Source: an uncultured Winogradskyella sp.
GTDB taxonomy: Bacteria; Bacteroidota; Bacteroidia; Flavobacteriales; Flavobacteriaceae
DNA length: 64,000 nt
Assembly: GCF_947498345.1 (NCBI RefSeq)
Contig: NZ_CANMJY010000002.1
Coordinates: forward strand, 1-64,000
Direction of reading: 5' to 3'
Shown here: positions 44,528-54,393 of the stretch, in pieces
Position numbering within the stretch: the stretch's first letter is position 1
How the letters are laid out: each line of letters begins with the position of its first letter
Notes under the pieces: generated by a model
Told to the model about the DNA's origin: nothing
Databases searched by the model: none
What the model saw: the letters and a program-made list of their open reading frames with translations, nothing else
Translations under genes and position numbers: made by a program

Positions 44528-44944
44528 TTTTTCATTAGATTTTTAATGGTCGTTAATAACAATTAGATAATCTATCTAGGGAGTTCATCTATATTATATA
44601 TTCACTCAAATATATGCTAAATCAACAATTTTGTATACCAAAAAGAAAGATAAACTTAAAGTAAGTCAATTTCAATAACTAGTAAGAAATCTTAGAAATT
44701 CTAAGAGAAAACCTTAGGTAAAAATCCATTAAAGCTATATCTTTATTTACAGAAAGATGTTCTTTGGAATAGGTAGTTGAAAAGTTGTGCTACTGCTTGA
44801 AAAACCTTAAAAGGTGGAAAAAATCACGGGTAGCTGTTATCCTTTTACAGAACTTCATATTAATTTAGACTAGACAATTCTTTTTGAATAGAATATCAAT
44901 CTTTTGTATATCTTTGACTTGGATGTGTTTAGTTAACTAAGTTT
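44528..44944. other. Non-coding stretch upstream of the DUF3124 gene
   Basis: No gene is seen. It has a short CTTAGA/TCTAAG hairpin near 44690 and, at the right end, TTG (44884-44886) and TATCTTTG (44909-44916, 22-base spacing), a plausible Bacteroidota promoter about 29 bases before ATG 44945. Confidence 0.4.
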
Positions 44945-45469
44945 ATGAAGAAACTCGATAAAATATTTATTTCTATTATTGTTATTTTAGCACTAGCATG
45001 TAAAAATCCTAACCCAAATCTTGATACCTTAGGTCAAGATGAACTTGAGGCTTTAGAGGTAGATAAAACACCTGATGAGAGCTCTCTTTCTTATAATAAC
45101 GAATTTTATGTACCTATTTATTCCGATATCTATATTGACTCCCAAAACCCAAAACACTTATTGTCAGCTACTTTGAGTATTAGAAATACTAACTCGAAAG
45201 ACTCCTTATTTGTTAGTAAGATTAACTATTATGACACTCATGGTCTGCTTGTTAAAAAATTTATAGACAAGCCAATTAGTTTGCCGCCCATGGCTACGGT
45301 AAACTATGTTATAGAAAAAGAAGATGATACGGGAGGTAGTGGGGCTAATTTTATAGTACATGTTAGCTCTAGGTCACCTATGATAAGACCTTTGATTCAG
45401 GCTATTATGATCGGGCAGTATAGTAATAAGTCATTTTCATTTTCAACTGACGGCTACCCTCTTGAATAA
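44945..45469 (+). CDS. DUF3124 lipoprotein
   Basis: A 174-residue precursor with lipobox ILALAC. The mature domain matches the DUF3124 pattern: FYVPIYSDIYI, LLSATLSIRNTNSKDSLFV, INYYDTHGLLVKKF, SLPPMATVNYVIE, GGSGANFIV and a final AIMIGQYS. It probably sits on the outer membrane or in the periplasm. Function is unknown for the whole family. It is monocistronic. Confidence 0.85.
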   Translation: MKKLDKIFISIIVILALACKNPNPNLDTLGQDELEALEVDKTPDESSLSYNNEFYVPIYSDIYIDSQNPKHLLSATLSIRNTNSKDSLFVSKINYYDTHGLLVKKFIDKPISLPPMATVNYVIEKEDDTGGSGANFIVHVSSRSPMIRPLIQAIMIGQYSNKSFSFSTDGYPLE

Positions 45470-45622
45470 GATTACAAATTAGGTTACTTTCTTTAAGCTC
45501 ATGTCGCAACAAAGGTTTTTATAATATAAAACTACTGATTCCATGGTTTCTAATACAAATCTATTAAGTATCTTGAACTAGTAATCGCTACACAAGCATA
45601 CTTACAGGTAACTAATTGATAT

Positions 45623-46117
45623 ATGAAAAAAGATAGTTCTACAGGAAAATTATTAGTTAAGCTAATTTTAATTGTAACATTTATATGGGGTATATCTGCC
45701 GTTTTGATTATATATTTTATACCAAATTGGTCAGACCGAGGGACTTTCGGAGACCTCTTTGGTGCGGTAAATGCCTTGTTTTCAGCACTCGCTTTTGCCG
45801 TTTTGATTTATACCATTGTCTTACAACGTGAGGAAATAAAAAACAACCGTGAGGAAATACTCCTTAATAGAAAAGAACTTGAAAAAGGTGCGAGACTTCA
45901 ACGTAAGGCACAAGAGGTGCTAATTCAACAAGTTGAGCAGACACATTTGAGTGCAAAAATGAACGCTATGAGAACTCTTGTAGATTATTACAACAATCAG
46001 ATATCAAACCCCAAGAGTACCGAAGAAATTATTGAAAAAGCAAAACAAAAACGAAGACAAATTATAACCCAAATAGACACATTAATTGATGGACTAAACG
46101 ATTCAGATGTAGAATAA
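45623..46117 (+). CDS. Two-span membrane protein with C-terminal coiled coil
   Basis: A 164-residue protein with two membrane segments (LVKLILIVTFIWGISAVLII and AVNALFSALAFAVLIYTI) joined by the conserved-looking FIPNWSDRGTFGDLFG loop. A long cytosolic coiled coil follows (EEIKNNREEILLNRKELEKG). Homologous hypothetical proteins with this GTFGDMFGAVNALFS loop are common in bacteria. Function unknown. Confidence 0.75.
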   Translation: MKKDSSTGKLLVKLILIVTFIWGISAVLIIYFIPNWSDRGTFGDLFGAVNALFSALAFAVLIYTIVLQREEIKNNREEILLNRKELEKGARLQRKAQEVLIQQVEQTHLSAKMNAMRTLVDYYNNQISNPKSTEEIIEKAKQKRRQIITQIDTLIDGLNDSDVE

Positions 46118-46171
46118 ATACAAGTTTATCAAAGTAAATAAATAAAAGAAGATTTTAAAGCTAATTACAGA

Positions 46172-47035
46172 ATGTCAAATTCAAGGTTGATAATAGAACA
46201 GCGCAGTAGGGATATAGGGGATTTTCTTGTAGGTCGGTTAATACCTTTTAGAAAAAAAAGAATGATTGGTCCATTTTGCTTTATTGATCATATAGGCCCA
46301 ACCATAGTTGGACCAACTAAGTTTATGGATATAGGGCAACATCCACACATCGGCCTTACGACTTTAACCTATTTATTAAAAGGAGAGATTACACATAGGG
46401 ATAGCACTGGGGCTGTTGAGATAATCAAATCCGGGGATGTTGGGCTTATGACCTCTGGAAAAGGTGTGGTTCATACTGAACGAACACCCGAACATTTAAG
46501 GGATGGAGGCATGTATAAAATTCATGGTTTTCAGATATGGATAGCTCTACCAAAGGAACTTGAAGAGATGGTCCCCAATTTTTCATACACCGAGAAATCA
46601 AAATTACCCTTTTGGGTGTCAGATGGGGTTGAATATACATTGATTGCTGGTAAGGGTTATGGCAAAGTGTCTCCAGCTCCAGTTTATTCGCACCTATTTA
46701 TGTTGCAAATGATATCAAAAGAGAAATCCAAAGTATCCACTTTAGAAAATTTAGAAGGTGAAATCGGTATATATATAGTAGAGGGGTATATAGAAGCTTG
46801 TGACGAGAAGATAGAGTCAGGTAAAATGCTGGTTTCAAAAAACGACAAATGCAGTTTTACAATAGGTCAGAACTCATTACTATTAGTTTTTGGGGGCAAA
46901 GCATTTGAAGAAAGACGTTTTATAGATTGGAATTTTGTGTCATCAAGCAAGAAAAAGATAAAGAAAGCAAAACAACAGTGGATTAATAAAGAATTTAAAA
47001 TGGTACCAGGTGAAAGTGGTTATATAGAATTATAA
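46172..47035 (+). CDS. Pirin-family protein
   Basis: A 287-residue bicupin. The N-terminal cupin carries GPFCFIDHIGP, then DIGQHPHIGLTTLTYLLKGE and SGKGVVHTERTP, the metal-binding His/His/Glu set of pirins. The C-terminal cupin is shorter. Pirins act as quercetinase-like or redox-sensing nuclear/cytosolic proteins. It is 54 bases after its neighbour on the same strand, probably independent. Confidence 0.9.
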   Translation: MSNSRLIIEQRSRDIGDFLVGRLIPFRKKRMIGPFCFIDHIGPTIVGPTKFMDIGQHPHIGLTTLTYLLKGEITHRDSTGAVEIIKSGDVGLMTSGKGVVHTERTPEHLRDGGMYKIHGFQIWIALPKELEEMVPNFSYTEKSKLPFWVSDGVEYTLIAGKGYGKVSPAPVYSHLFMLQMISKEKSKVSTLENLEGEIGIYIVEGYIEACDEKIESGKMLVSKNDKCSFTIGQNSLLLVFGGKAFEERRFIDWNFVSSSKKKIKKAKQQWINKEFKMVPGESGYIEL

Positions 47036-47088
47036 TATTCCTGTATTCAGTGAGTAATATAAAAATGTTGCCAAATATATTTTTTTGG

Positions 47089-47136
47089 GGAATATTAATT
47101 GATATATTCCAAGATAATTATCTATGCCAGATAATT
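47089..47136. repeat. Two short inverted repeats between pirin and sigma genes
   Basis: GGAATAT / ATATTCC at 47089-47110 and AATTATCT / AGATAATT at 47116-47136 (perfect 8-bp arms). They may be an operator for the ECF sigma operon or a terminator for the pirin gene. Confidence 0.35.
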
Positions 47137-47251
47137 GATTTCGGTAAGCTAGTTTCTTTCGATTCTTTGATTTGGAAAGAATGTACTTTTGATAAAGATT
47201 TATAACCAATTAATTTAATATATTAGGAATCTAAAAAACATAGAATATCAC

Positions 47252-47782
47252 ATGGTTGATATCGACTCGCTTGTTAAACGATTTAAAGATAAAGATGTTA
47301 ATGCATTTGAAAAACTATATCAAATGTATGGTGCGAGTATTCATGGGGTGGTTTACAATATTGTAAAGGATACCGATATAGCAGATGAGTTAACACAGGA
47401 TGTTTTTGTAAAGGCATGGAATAAGTCGAACACATATTCCTCTTCAAAAGGACGGTTTTTTACATGGGTATTGAATATAGCCAGAAATGCTGCTATTGAT
47501 AAAACAAGGTCTAAAGCATTTAAGCAATCAAAGCAAAACCTCGATGCCGATAATTTCGTAGATATCATAACAAGCAGTGATAATTTAGATCGTAGTACAG
47601 ATGCTATCGGAATTAAAAAGTTTGTCACTAACCTCGGCCAAAAATGTAAAGATGTGATTGAATTACTTTATTTTAAAGGATTCACACAAAAAGAAGCTTC
47701 TGAAGAATTAAATATACCTATTGGCACAATTAAAACAAGAAATAGAAACTGTATTCAGCAATTAAGGGATATGGTTATGTAA
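47252..47782 (+). CDS. ECF-type RNA polymerase sigma factor
   Basis: A 176-residue sigma-70 factor with only regions 2 and 4. Region 2 includes TDIADELTQDVFVKAWNK and GRFFTWVLNIARNAAIDKTR; region 4 includes DVIELLYFKGFTQKEASEEL, then NIPIGTIKTRNR. The anti-sigma gene starts 1 base later. A TACTTTTG -7 box at 47184-47191 may drive it. Confidence 0.93.
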   Translation: MVDIDSLVKRFKDKDVNAFEKLYQMYGASIHGVVYNIVKDTDIADELTQDVFVKAWNKSNTYSSSKGRFFTWVLNIARNAAIDKTRSKAFKQSKQNLDADNFVDIITSSDNLDRSTDAIGIKKFVTNLGQKCKDVIELLYFKGFTQKEASEELNIPIGTIKTRNRNCIQQLRDMVM

Positions 47783-47783
47783 T

Positions 47784-48578
47784 ATGGATATTAAAGCATA
47801 CATAGAATCAGGTATTTTAGAGCTATACGTAGCTGGCCAACTTTCTGAAAAAGAAAATCAGGAGGTTTATGAACTGATGCAAGAATATCCTGAAATCTTA
47901 CAAGAAGTCTTAGAGATTGAAGCAGCTGTGGTAAAACTGACTTCTTCAGTATCCCCACATGCTGTAAATTTTGATTCTTTTGAAGATAAGCTCAATGATA
48001 AAGAAACCAGAGTAGTAGATTTAAAACCTAAGAAACCTAACTGGATATCTTATACAGGTTGGGCTGCATCTATCTTACTTGTTGGTGGTTTAATATGGAC
48101 GCTTAACACTAAAGTTCAACTTGAAGAAGAACTACAAACCGTATCTACTGAAAAGCAATATCTAGAAATACAAATTGAAGACGCTCGTGAGAATTTAGCA
48201 GCTACTAAAACCTTACTTGACGCTATACGTGATAAAGACATTATTACTGTACCATTAGGTGGTCAGGGGGATTATGATAAGGCTTTTGCAAAAGTATATT
48301 GGAACAAAGCTGACAATACTATTTATTTAGATGGTGAAGGCTTACCTGATGCACCAGAAGGTAAAGTTTGGCAAGTCTGGTCTTTAACCTTGAATCCACT
48401 CACACCAACAAGCTTAGGTACTATTGACGACTTTAATACAGACGACAATAAAATCTTTGCTATTACCAATGCCAATGAGAGTCAAGCCTTTGGGATTACC
48501 TTAGAACCTGAAGGAGGTAGTGAAAGCCCAACCATGGAACAGTTATATACACTTGGTGTGGTGGCTTCTACTCCTTGA
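47784..48578 (+). CDS. RskA-like anti-sigma factor
   Basis: A 264-residue membrane protein. The N-terminal anti-sigma domain reads AYIESGILELYVAGQLSEKE with an ENQEVYELM helix. One membrane span (YTGWAASILLVGGLIWTL, about 92-110) is followed by a coiled coil and a periplasmic anti-sigma-K domain (VYWNKADNTIYLDGEGLPDA, then GKVWQVWSL). It should hold the upstream ECF sigma inactive until a periplasmic signal. The convergent DUF4331/TonB operon next door is a likely regulon member. Confidence 0.9.
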   Translation: MDIKAYIESGILELYVAGQLSEKENQEVYELMQEYPEILQEVLEIEAAVVKLTSSVSPHAVNFDSFEDKLNDKETRVVDLKPKKPNWISYTGWAASILLVGGLIWTLNTKVQLEEELQTVSTEKQYLEIQIEDARENLAATKTLLDAIRDKDIITVPLGGQGDYDKAFAKVYWNKADNTIYLDGEGLPDAPEGKVWQVWSLTLNPLTPTSLGTIDDFNTDDNKIFAITNANESQAFGITLEPEGGSESPTMEQLYTLGVVASTP

Positions 48579-48830
48579 TATCTTTTATGATTAATTTTAA
48601 TCATAAAGAATGCCTTAAACCTTATATGTTTGGGATAAGTAATGGACTATTACCATAAGTATTGATATCTGAAAAAGAAGATTACCATGGGCTATCTAAT
48701 CTTTTAAAGACAAGAAATTATGAAATCACTTGTAGAGTAAAATAAGAACTGAATTAACTCTACTTACCTATTGAAATCCCAAAAAAATAAGTAATCAATA
48801 ACCAACAAAGCCGTAGTTTTGAAAAATAAC

Positions 48831-48858
48831 AAACACCTTCGCTTTCGCGAAGGTGTTT
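48831..48858. terminator. Bidirectional terminator between convergent operons
   Basis: A perfect 12-bp stem (48831-48842 with 48847-48858), 4-base loop, with T and A runs at the ends. The rest of 48579-48989 shows no gene. Confidence 0.8.
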
Positions 48859-48989
48859 CAACTAACAAAAAACTCAAAAAATATCATGATTTCTCATGAC
48901 CAGTAAACTGTAATCAGCAGTCTACCTTTCTTGCTAGCAACCAATCAACCATCCTAATTTACTTCCCTTTAAATTAAGAGGCTGACCCC

Positions 48990-51212
48990 CTAAAAATTAT
49001 AAGTTATAGTTCCTTTAATAAAAAATGGTGTACCAGGTGTGAAATGTATTTCTTCTACAGACTGTACTTCGTTTTGTAAACGTGACTCTGTAGCAAACTG
49101 AGTTTCATTCCAATCATCATCAAACAGATTTTCTACTGCTAAACCAATTGTTACCTTATTAAGTTTATAGTTAATATTAAAGTCCGTAACGAAGTAACCT
49201 TCAGCTACAATAGAGTTATCTTCATTGGCTGGTCTGTCATCTAAATATCTAAAACGTAAACCACCTGAAAACCCATCTAAATCATCAACTGATAAACCGC
49301 CTGTAAGTGTAAAATCTGGTGCCAAAGGGATAAAATTTTCACCTTCAGGATCATCGACACTTCGTGCTTTAGTATATGTCCCATCGGCATCTAAAAACAA
49401 CCAATCACTTATTTGATAGCGCAAACCTAAATCCACACCGTAACGTCTTGTTTTACCACTTGGTTCTACAACACCTGCATCGCCTACATAGACAAACTCT
49501 TGTTCTAAGAATAAATACCATAAGGCAGAATTCACTACCAGCTTAGGAAACGGTTTCCAAACCGTACCTATATCGGCTCCGTAAGAACGTGGTAAAATGT
49601 CTTCACTTTCATTGAACACTACGACTCTAGCATCGTTAGAATGAAATCCTGAACCAGACTTAAGATACAGTTGTAAATTGTCTGCTGCATTATAATAGAA
49701 ATTTAATTTAGGACTTAAAATAGTCTTAGTTTCAGACTGTGTTTTGTAATTAGTCTGTAACTGATCGTTGTACATAAACTTAAAATAATCTAAGCGTAAG
49801 GCTGGTACCATTTTAAAGTCCCCAAATTCAAACTCTGCATTTACAAAGGCATCAATATTAGTTTGATTGATATCACCCAATTGAATGAACTCAAGCGTCT
49901 CAGTTCGATTAAGCGTTCGCGACAATTCTACATCATCAACAATATCGTGTCGTACACCTAAACCTGTAGTTAGATTTAATTCCGTATTGCCTAAAAATGT
50001 AGAGTAATTCAAAGCGGTATTCGCACCAAAAATCTGGCGATCTTCTTTCTGTTTAATCTGATCCCCATTAACAGGATCTTCTAAAAAGAAAGTAAAATTA
50101 GAATAGAGCTCAAACACATAATGCGAGTAAAAGGCATTTGCACTAAACTTAGTGTTATCATTGATATATTTATCGAACATAACATTAAGGTTGGTGCGTT
50201 CTGTTTCACCTCCTTCTGTATCATCTATTGCACCAAATCTAGTAATGTTTCCATTATCGACTTCGCGTTGCGGAATCTGACCAGAAGCATCCCAACGACT
50301 TGTAAAATGTGACGTAGTTAAAGTTATCTTATCATTTTCTGGAGTGTACATCACATACTTCCCAAAGAGGTTTAAACGGTTAAAATTCTGAGGGGATTCA
50401 AAAGGACCATCCGTAGCAATGTATTCCATCGCTAGATAAGCATTCTGATTTTTTGTTCTCTCTAATAAATCAAATAAACCTACGGTACGTAAAGTATTAA
50501 ACTGACCCACTGAAAATGAAATACTACTTTTGTCTAAATAATCTCTGGTTTTAAAATTGACATAACCAGCTGTATTAAAATCACCTTTTGAGGCATAATA
50601 GGCTCCTTTACCAAAATCGATTTTACTTACAGTTTCAGGAATTACAAAGTGTAAATCGCTATAACCTTGACCATGGGCATGAGATACCATATTTACTGGC
50701 ATACCATCAACTCCGATGGTTATATCAGTACCATGGTCTATATCGAACCCCCGTAGAAATATCTGTTCTGCCTTTCCACCTCCAGCGTGCTGACCTATGA
50801 TTAAACCAGGTACTTTTCTTAAAACTTCTTGTGAAGAATTTACAGGAGTAATATTTAAATCTAGTCTAGAAATTGTACTCACTGTATTTAATTCTTTGTC
50901 TAAAACCATTTCATCGAGTTGAAATATTTTCTCTTCAAGAATAATCTTTAAGTTATCTGTTGAGGTTATAGAAATAACTTTTGTTTCATAACCTAATAAT
51001 CCTATTCTAAGTGAGTCACCAACTTTTGTTTCGGCAATTACAAACACACCATTTTCTGACGTATGCGCATGACTATCTGAATTTATATTATATACATATG
51101 CTGCCTCTATAGGCTGACTGAGTTCATTTAATACCAAGCCCTTAACATTCTGAGCTTGTACTACAATTGAAAAACAACCAAACAATAGCAGTGCTAAGAT
51201 TTGCTTTTTCAT
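48990..51212 (-). CDS. TonB-dependent outer-membrane receptor
   Basis: A 740-residue receptor: signal peptide (ends near VVQAQ), an N-terminal carboxypeptidase-regulatory-like beta-sandwich (VKGLVLNELSQPIEAAYVYN), a plug with TPVNSSQEVLRKVPGLIIGQ and FLRGFDIDHGTDITIGVDGM, and a 22-strand barrel ending in aromatic GTITYNF. It imports a scarce ligand using TonB energy. The plug has His-rich HAGGGK and SHAHGQGYSD loops, which could relate to metal or metal-complex uptake. It is the last gene of a four-gene operon, 2 bases after the TPR gene. Confidence 0.93.
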   Translation of the reverse strand: MKKQILALLLFGCFSIVVQAQNVKGLVLNELSQPIEAAYVYNINSDSHAHTSENGVFVIAETKVGDSLRIGLLGYETKVISITSTDNLKIILEEKIFQLDEMVLDKELNTVSTISRLDLNITPVNSSQEVLRKVPGLIIGQHAGGGKAEQIFLRGFDIDHGTDITIGVDGMPVNMVSHAHGQGYSDLHFVIPETVSKIDFGKGAYYASKGDFNTAGYVNFKTRDYLDKSSISFSVGQFNTLRTVGLFDLLERTKNQNAYLAMEYIATDGPFESPQNFNRLNLFGKYVMYTPENDKITLTTSHFTSRWDASGQIPQREVDNGNITRFGAIDDTEGGETERTNLNVMFDKYINDNTKFSANAFYSHYVFELYSNFTFFLEDPVNGDQIKQKEDRQIFGANTALNYSTFLGNTELNLTTGLGVRHDIVDDVELSRTLNRTETLEFIQLGDINQTNIDAFVNAEFEFGDFKMVPALRLDYFKFMYNDQLQTNYKTQSETKTILSPKLNFYYNAADNLQLYLKSGSGFHSNDARVVVFNESEDILPRSYGADIGTVWKPFPKLVVNSALWYLFLEQEFVYVGDAGVVEPSGKTRRYGVDLGLRYQISDWLFLDADGTYTKARSVDDPEGENFIPLAPDFTLTGGLSVDDLDGFSGGLRFRYLDDRPANEDNSIVAEGYFVTDFNINYKLNKVTIGLAVENLFDDDWNETQFATESRLQNEVQSVEEIHFTPGTPFFIKGTITYNF

Positions 51213-51214
51213 AA

Positions 51215-52492
51215 TTATAGTTGTTTAATTTTTGGTGCCATAGTAGGTCCAAGTTCATAAAGACAGGTAGCTAGCTCACTCTTTAATACTTTTACCTTAT
51301 CAGTTTTGCCTACTGCTTTGTAGATTTCGGCAATATGATATAACACCTCTGGTTCTGACGTTTGTCCGTATACATGATCTTCTATAATAGTATTTGCCCT
51401 TTCTATATCACCATTTTTAAAGTAACTCCAGGCTAATAAATCATATGATTGAGGAGTGGGTCTATTTTCAACTTCTTGTTGAGCAACAGCCATAGCTTTA
51501 GTTAAAGAAGTTTCATTTTCGGTATATAGCAAGATATTGTATTTGTTATACATAGCGCCATAATTTTTATTTTTAATAGCGTTCTTGTAATCTGACAATG
51601 CTTTTTCTTTTAATTCAGAGTCATTTTTATATTCTGCTATTTCCGCTTTAAGTAAATCGTAATCTGGAGATTTATAATAGCTTGAAATATGATCTAGTAG
51701 TTGTAATGCTTTTTTTGGATTATTCTCGTGAGAGTAAAGTATCCACGCAATACCTTTTTTAGCATAAGCATTATTTGGGTCGAGCTCTAAGGCTTTTAAA
51801 TAATAACTGTAAGACATTTCTATTTCACCTGCATGGCCGTAAAAATCAGCAAGATTGGTGTATGACCATTGCTTGATCTCTTTCAAGTTAGAAGCCTCGG
51901 CAATTGCTTTAGCTTTTTCCAATTGTTCTATAGCAGCTTCGAGGTTACCGTTGTGGTCTTTCCATTTTGCCAAGCGAATTAGATAATCAAAATCTGAGTT
52001 ATCTTTAATTTGCATCAAATAACTCTCAGCAGCTAAATTATTACCTAATTCTAGATATACATCAAAAAGCATTTTTTTAGTACCATTCAATTTTTCACCA
52101 TTATCTTCTGCTTCTTTTAGCAATACCAAAGCTTCTTTAAAACGATGCTGTGAAATGTAATTCGTAGCTAAACTTTTCAAATAAGACGGAATAGTTCTTT
52201 TAGATTGGTCAATTGCTTCAATGAGATCTTGTTCAGCTTTGATGAGATAAGATATGTCACCTGTGGCATCGAATACTTGAGTGTAAGCACTTGCACGTTT
52301 AGCCAAATATGGAAATTGATCGGGGGTATTTTTTAGTTTATCTGTCCAGAATTGAGCATTAGCATGTAATTCAGATACATTTAATTTAGAAGATAAGTAT
52401 ATTTTGTAATCTACTTCGTTGGTAACTTGATTTGTATTGCAACTATAAAGTATAGTAAGCGCTATTATTGAAAAAAAATATTTAATTGTCAT
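51215..52492 (-). CDS. TPR-repeat lipoprotein
   Basis: A 425-residue lipoprotein (lipobox TILYSC) with about eight TPR-like helical repeats, for example AYAKKGIAWILYSHENNPKK and ANTIIEDHVYG. TPR lipoproteins often scaffold periplasmic or outer-membrane complexes. It is between the DUF4331 pair and the receptor and probably serves the same system. Confidence 0.85.
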   Translation of the reverse strand: MTIKYFFSIIALTILYSCNTNQVTNEVDYKIYLSSKLNVSELHANAQFWTDKLKNTPDQFPYLAKRASAYTQVFDATGDISYLIKAEQDLIEAIDQSKRTIPSYLKSLATNYISQHRFKEALVLLKEAEDNGEKLNGTKKMLFDVYLELGNNLAAESYLMQIKDNSDFDYLIRLAKWKDHNGNLEAAIEQLEKAKAIAEASNLKEIKQWSYTNLADFYGHAGEIEMSYSYYLKALELDPNNAYAKKGIAWILYSHENNPKKALQLLDHISSYYKSPDYDLLKAEIAEYKNDSELKEKALSDYKNAIKNKNYGAMYNKYNILLYTENETSLTKAMAVAQQEVENRPTPQSYDLLAWSYFKNGDIERANTIIEDHVYGQTSEPEVLYHIAEIYKAVGKTDKVKVLKSELATCLYELGPTMAPKIKQL

Positions 52493-52567
52493 GATGTTGT
52501 GAGTTTTTTTGTTAGAGTAATTCTGAAGTAAAACCTAAATCTTACTTCAGAATTTGAGTTCAGTATC

Positions 52568-53131
52568 TTACCAAGGGGAAGCTAGATAAGGAAATGAAGT
52601 TAAGAATGCTTTATCATTAGCATCTACATTATCATTAGATAGGCCTGGGTTTTCAGTACCATCTTCACCACCAAATATGAGTAGTAATTCTACAGAAATA
52701 ACGTCATCTGCTAATGTTCTACCAGTTAATACATTTGTACCATCAAAAAATGTAGTAGTTCCATCAAGCGATACAGTCAATACATCTGTTGCTAATAAAC
52801 CTGTAAATGTTGGAGCGTCTAATCCTAATGCATTTGTATCTCCAGGATTAGCATAAGCGGGACTCAATGCTGTTAAGTTTGTTTCGAACATAGATTGAAA
52901 TGATGCACTTTGTTGTGAAGGAACAGTTGTATTAAAAGCATCTTTCATACCACTAGATACAAACACAGTATTAACAGCAGGTCTACCCATTTGGTCTTGC
53001 TGAGCATATGTTCCTGAAAAGTCAGTATCCATTGGTTCTCCTCCATTATTATCGTCATCATTGCTACAATTAAAGGTCATTACCGACACTAAAACTGCAT
53101 ATGCGTATAATTTTATATTATTAAATTTCAT
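52568..53131 (-). CDS. DUF4331-like lipoprotein (C-terminal half type)
   Basis: A 187-residue lipoprotein (lipobox MTFNC) with a long acidic linker (NDDDNNGGEPMD), then YAQQDQMGRPAVNTVFVSSG, typical of the second half of DUF4331 domains, and a LLATDVLTVSLDGTTTF segment. The preceding gene encodes the first half. DUF4331 proteins are beta-propeller-like, exported and of unknown function. It is 24 bases from its partner. Confidence 0.8.
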   Translation of the reverse strand: MKFNNIKLYAYAVLVSVMTFNCSNDDDNNGGEPMDTDFSGTYAQQDQMGRPAVNTVFVSSGMKDAFNTTVPSQQSASFQSMFETNLTALSPAYANPGDTNALGLDAPTFTGLLATDVLTVSLDGTTTFFDGTNVLTGRTLADDVISVELLLIFGGEDGTENPGLSNDNVDANDKAFLTSFPYLASPW

Positions 53132-53155
53132 GTTTTCAAGTTTTTAAATTTTAGA

Positions 53156-53809
53156 TTATTGTTTTCTTTTAGATTCTACCCACGTATTAATTGTACCTGT
53201 GCCACCAATCATAGATTTTGGTACTTCAACAACTACAGATAATACATTAGAACCAGCAAAAGTATCTGATCCTGGGTTGTTGAAACTTGTTGCATTACCA
53301 CCAATGATTTCAGAATACTGTGCAAAATCCATAAAAAAAGGATCGTCTCTTGGACCAGCAAAAGCCATCATTCCTGTAGAAGATGCTACCATAGCAGACT
53401 GTCCATAAGGTGTGATATCCGCAACTAATTGATTGGCTGCATTAGTAGCGACAGTACTGTTTAAACCTGTTTGAGAAGGCGCCGTAGGTCCAAAAACATA
53501 CATTTTACCATCTCTTGCAAGAGCTTGAATAACCAAGTCTTCAACATTGTCACCAGTATTATCGATATTAAATTCGATCATTACATTTTCATCAAACGAA
53601 GCGCTTCCTGTAGCGCCAGGAGCTAAAAGCCCTTGAACATTTGCTACAAATGCAATATTTGATGTGTTCTCACCTTGGAAGGCATAAAAATCTGTGATAT
53701 CACTTGTACCACCAGAAACTGCAGGAGCATCAATATGATCAGCTGCAATGGCAACGAAAGTTGCAATACCCAATATTGCCGTTGCGATTAAAATTTTTGT
53801 TTTTTTCAT
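53156..53809 (-). CDS. DUF4331-like exported protein (N-terminal half type)
   Basis: A 217-residue secreted protein with signal peptide (ends near FVAIA) followed at once by ADHIDAPAVSGGTSDITDFY, the hallmark start of DUF4331, and a SVVVEVPKSMIGG segment. It lacks the C-terminal half, which is encoded by the next gene, so the domain is split between two chains. It is the first gene of the leftward operon. Confidence 0.85.
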   Translation of the reverse strand: MKKTKILIATAILGIATFVAIAADHIDAPAVSGGTSDITDFYAFQGENTSNIAFVANVQGLLAPGATGSASFDENVMIEFNIDNTGDNVEDLVIQALARDGKMYVFGPTAPSQTGLNSTVATNAANQLVADITPYGQSAMVASSTGMMAFAGPRDDPFFMDFAQYSEIIGGNATSFNNPGSDTFAGSNVLSVVVEVPKSMIGGTGTINTWVESKRKQ

Positions 53810-54393
53810 AATTCTGAGATTTTGTTAATTTTTTATGTCTCTATTCTACCTACGAAAAAATGTACAAGGAGGTTTTATATGGTTCTGTCGTATCTATATG
53901 AACTAATATAAAGTAGTATCTTTGAGATATAATGTTGTGGTCATAGGTTATTGTTTTCCCAAACCAATCATCATTTAAGCCATATATTTTAAATTCAGAT
54001 TTGGTTTAAGCTATCGAGAGGTAGAAGAATTAAGTTAATTCGATGAGTCAAAGTAGGTCATAACAACATTGTTGAGCAAGATTATTGGTTTTTGAAGAAA
54101 TGAATGATAATAAGAAATCTGGGATTCAAAGGGTTTGAATTCACATAAAGAACTTTATCTAGTATAGAAATAGCATATATGATTAGAGAAAATTAATTGA
54201 TTTCAAATAGAAGATTTATATTTGAATTAATCTATGCTTTGGCTGACAAAAACCTCATTTAATGATTATTTTAATATTCAAGTTTGTTTGATAAGACAAA
54301 CACAAACAATGGGGGTATATTTTAAAAATTTGTTAATAATTTTTAGCTTTAGCATACTTAACTTTATTTTAGAATATTCACAAAAAAGTAATT
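53810..54393. other. Non-coding region between divergent operons
   Basis: No convincing gene. It holds control signals for the leftward DUF4331 operon and, for the rightward DGPF/sigma operon, TTG (54197-54199) plus TATATTTG (54217-54224) with a 17-base spacer. That promoter implies a leader of about 160 bases. A TTCAAA/TTTGAA repeat is near 54126. Confidence 0.45.
54197..54224 (+). promoter_or_regulatory. Candidate promoter of the DGPF-ECF42 operon
   Basis: TTG, 17-base spacer, TATATTTG: a good match to the Bacteroidota consensus. Confidence 0.45.
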
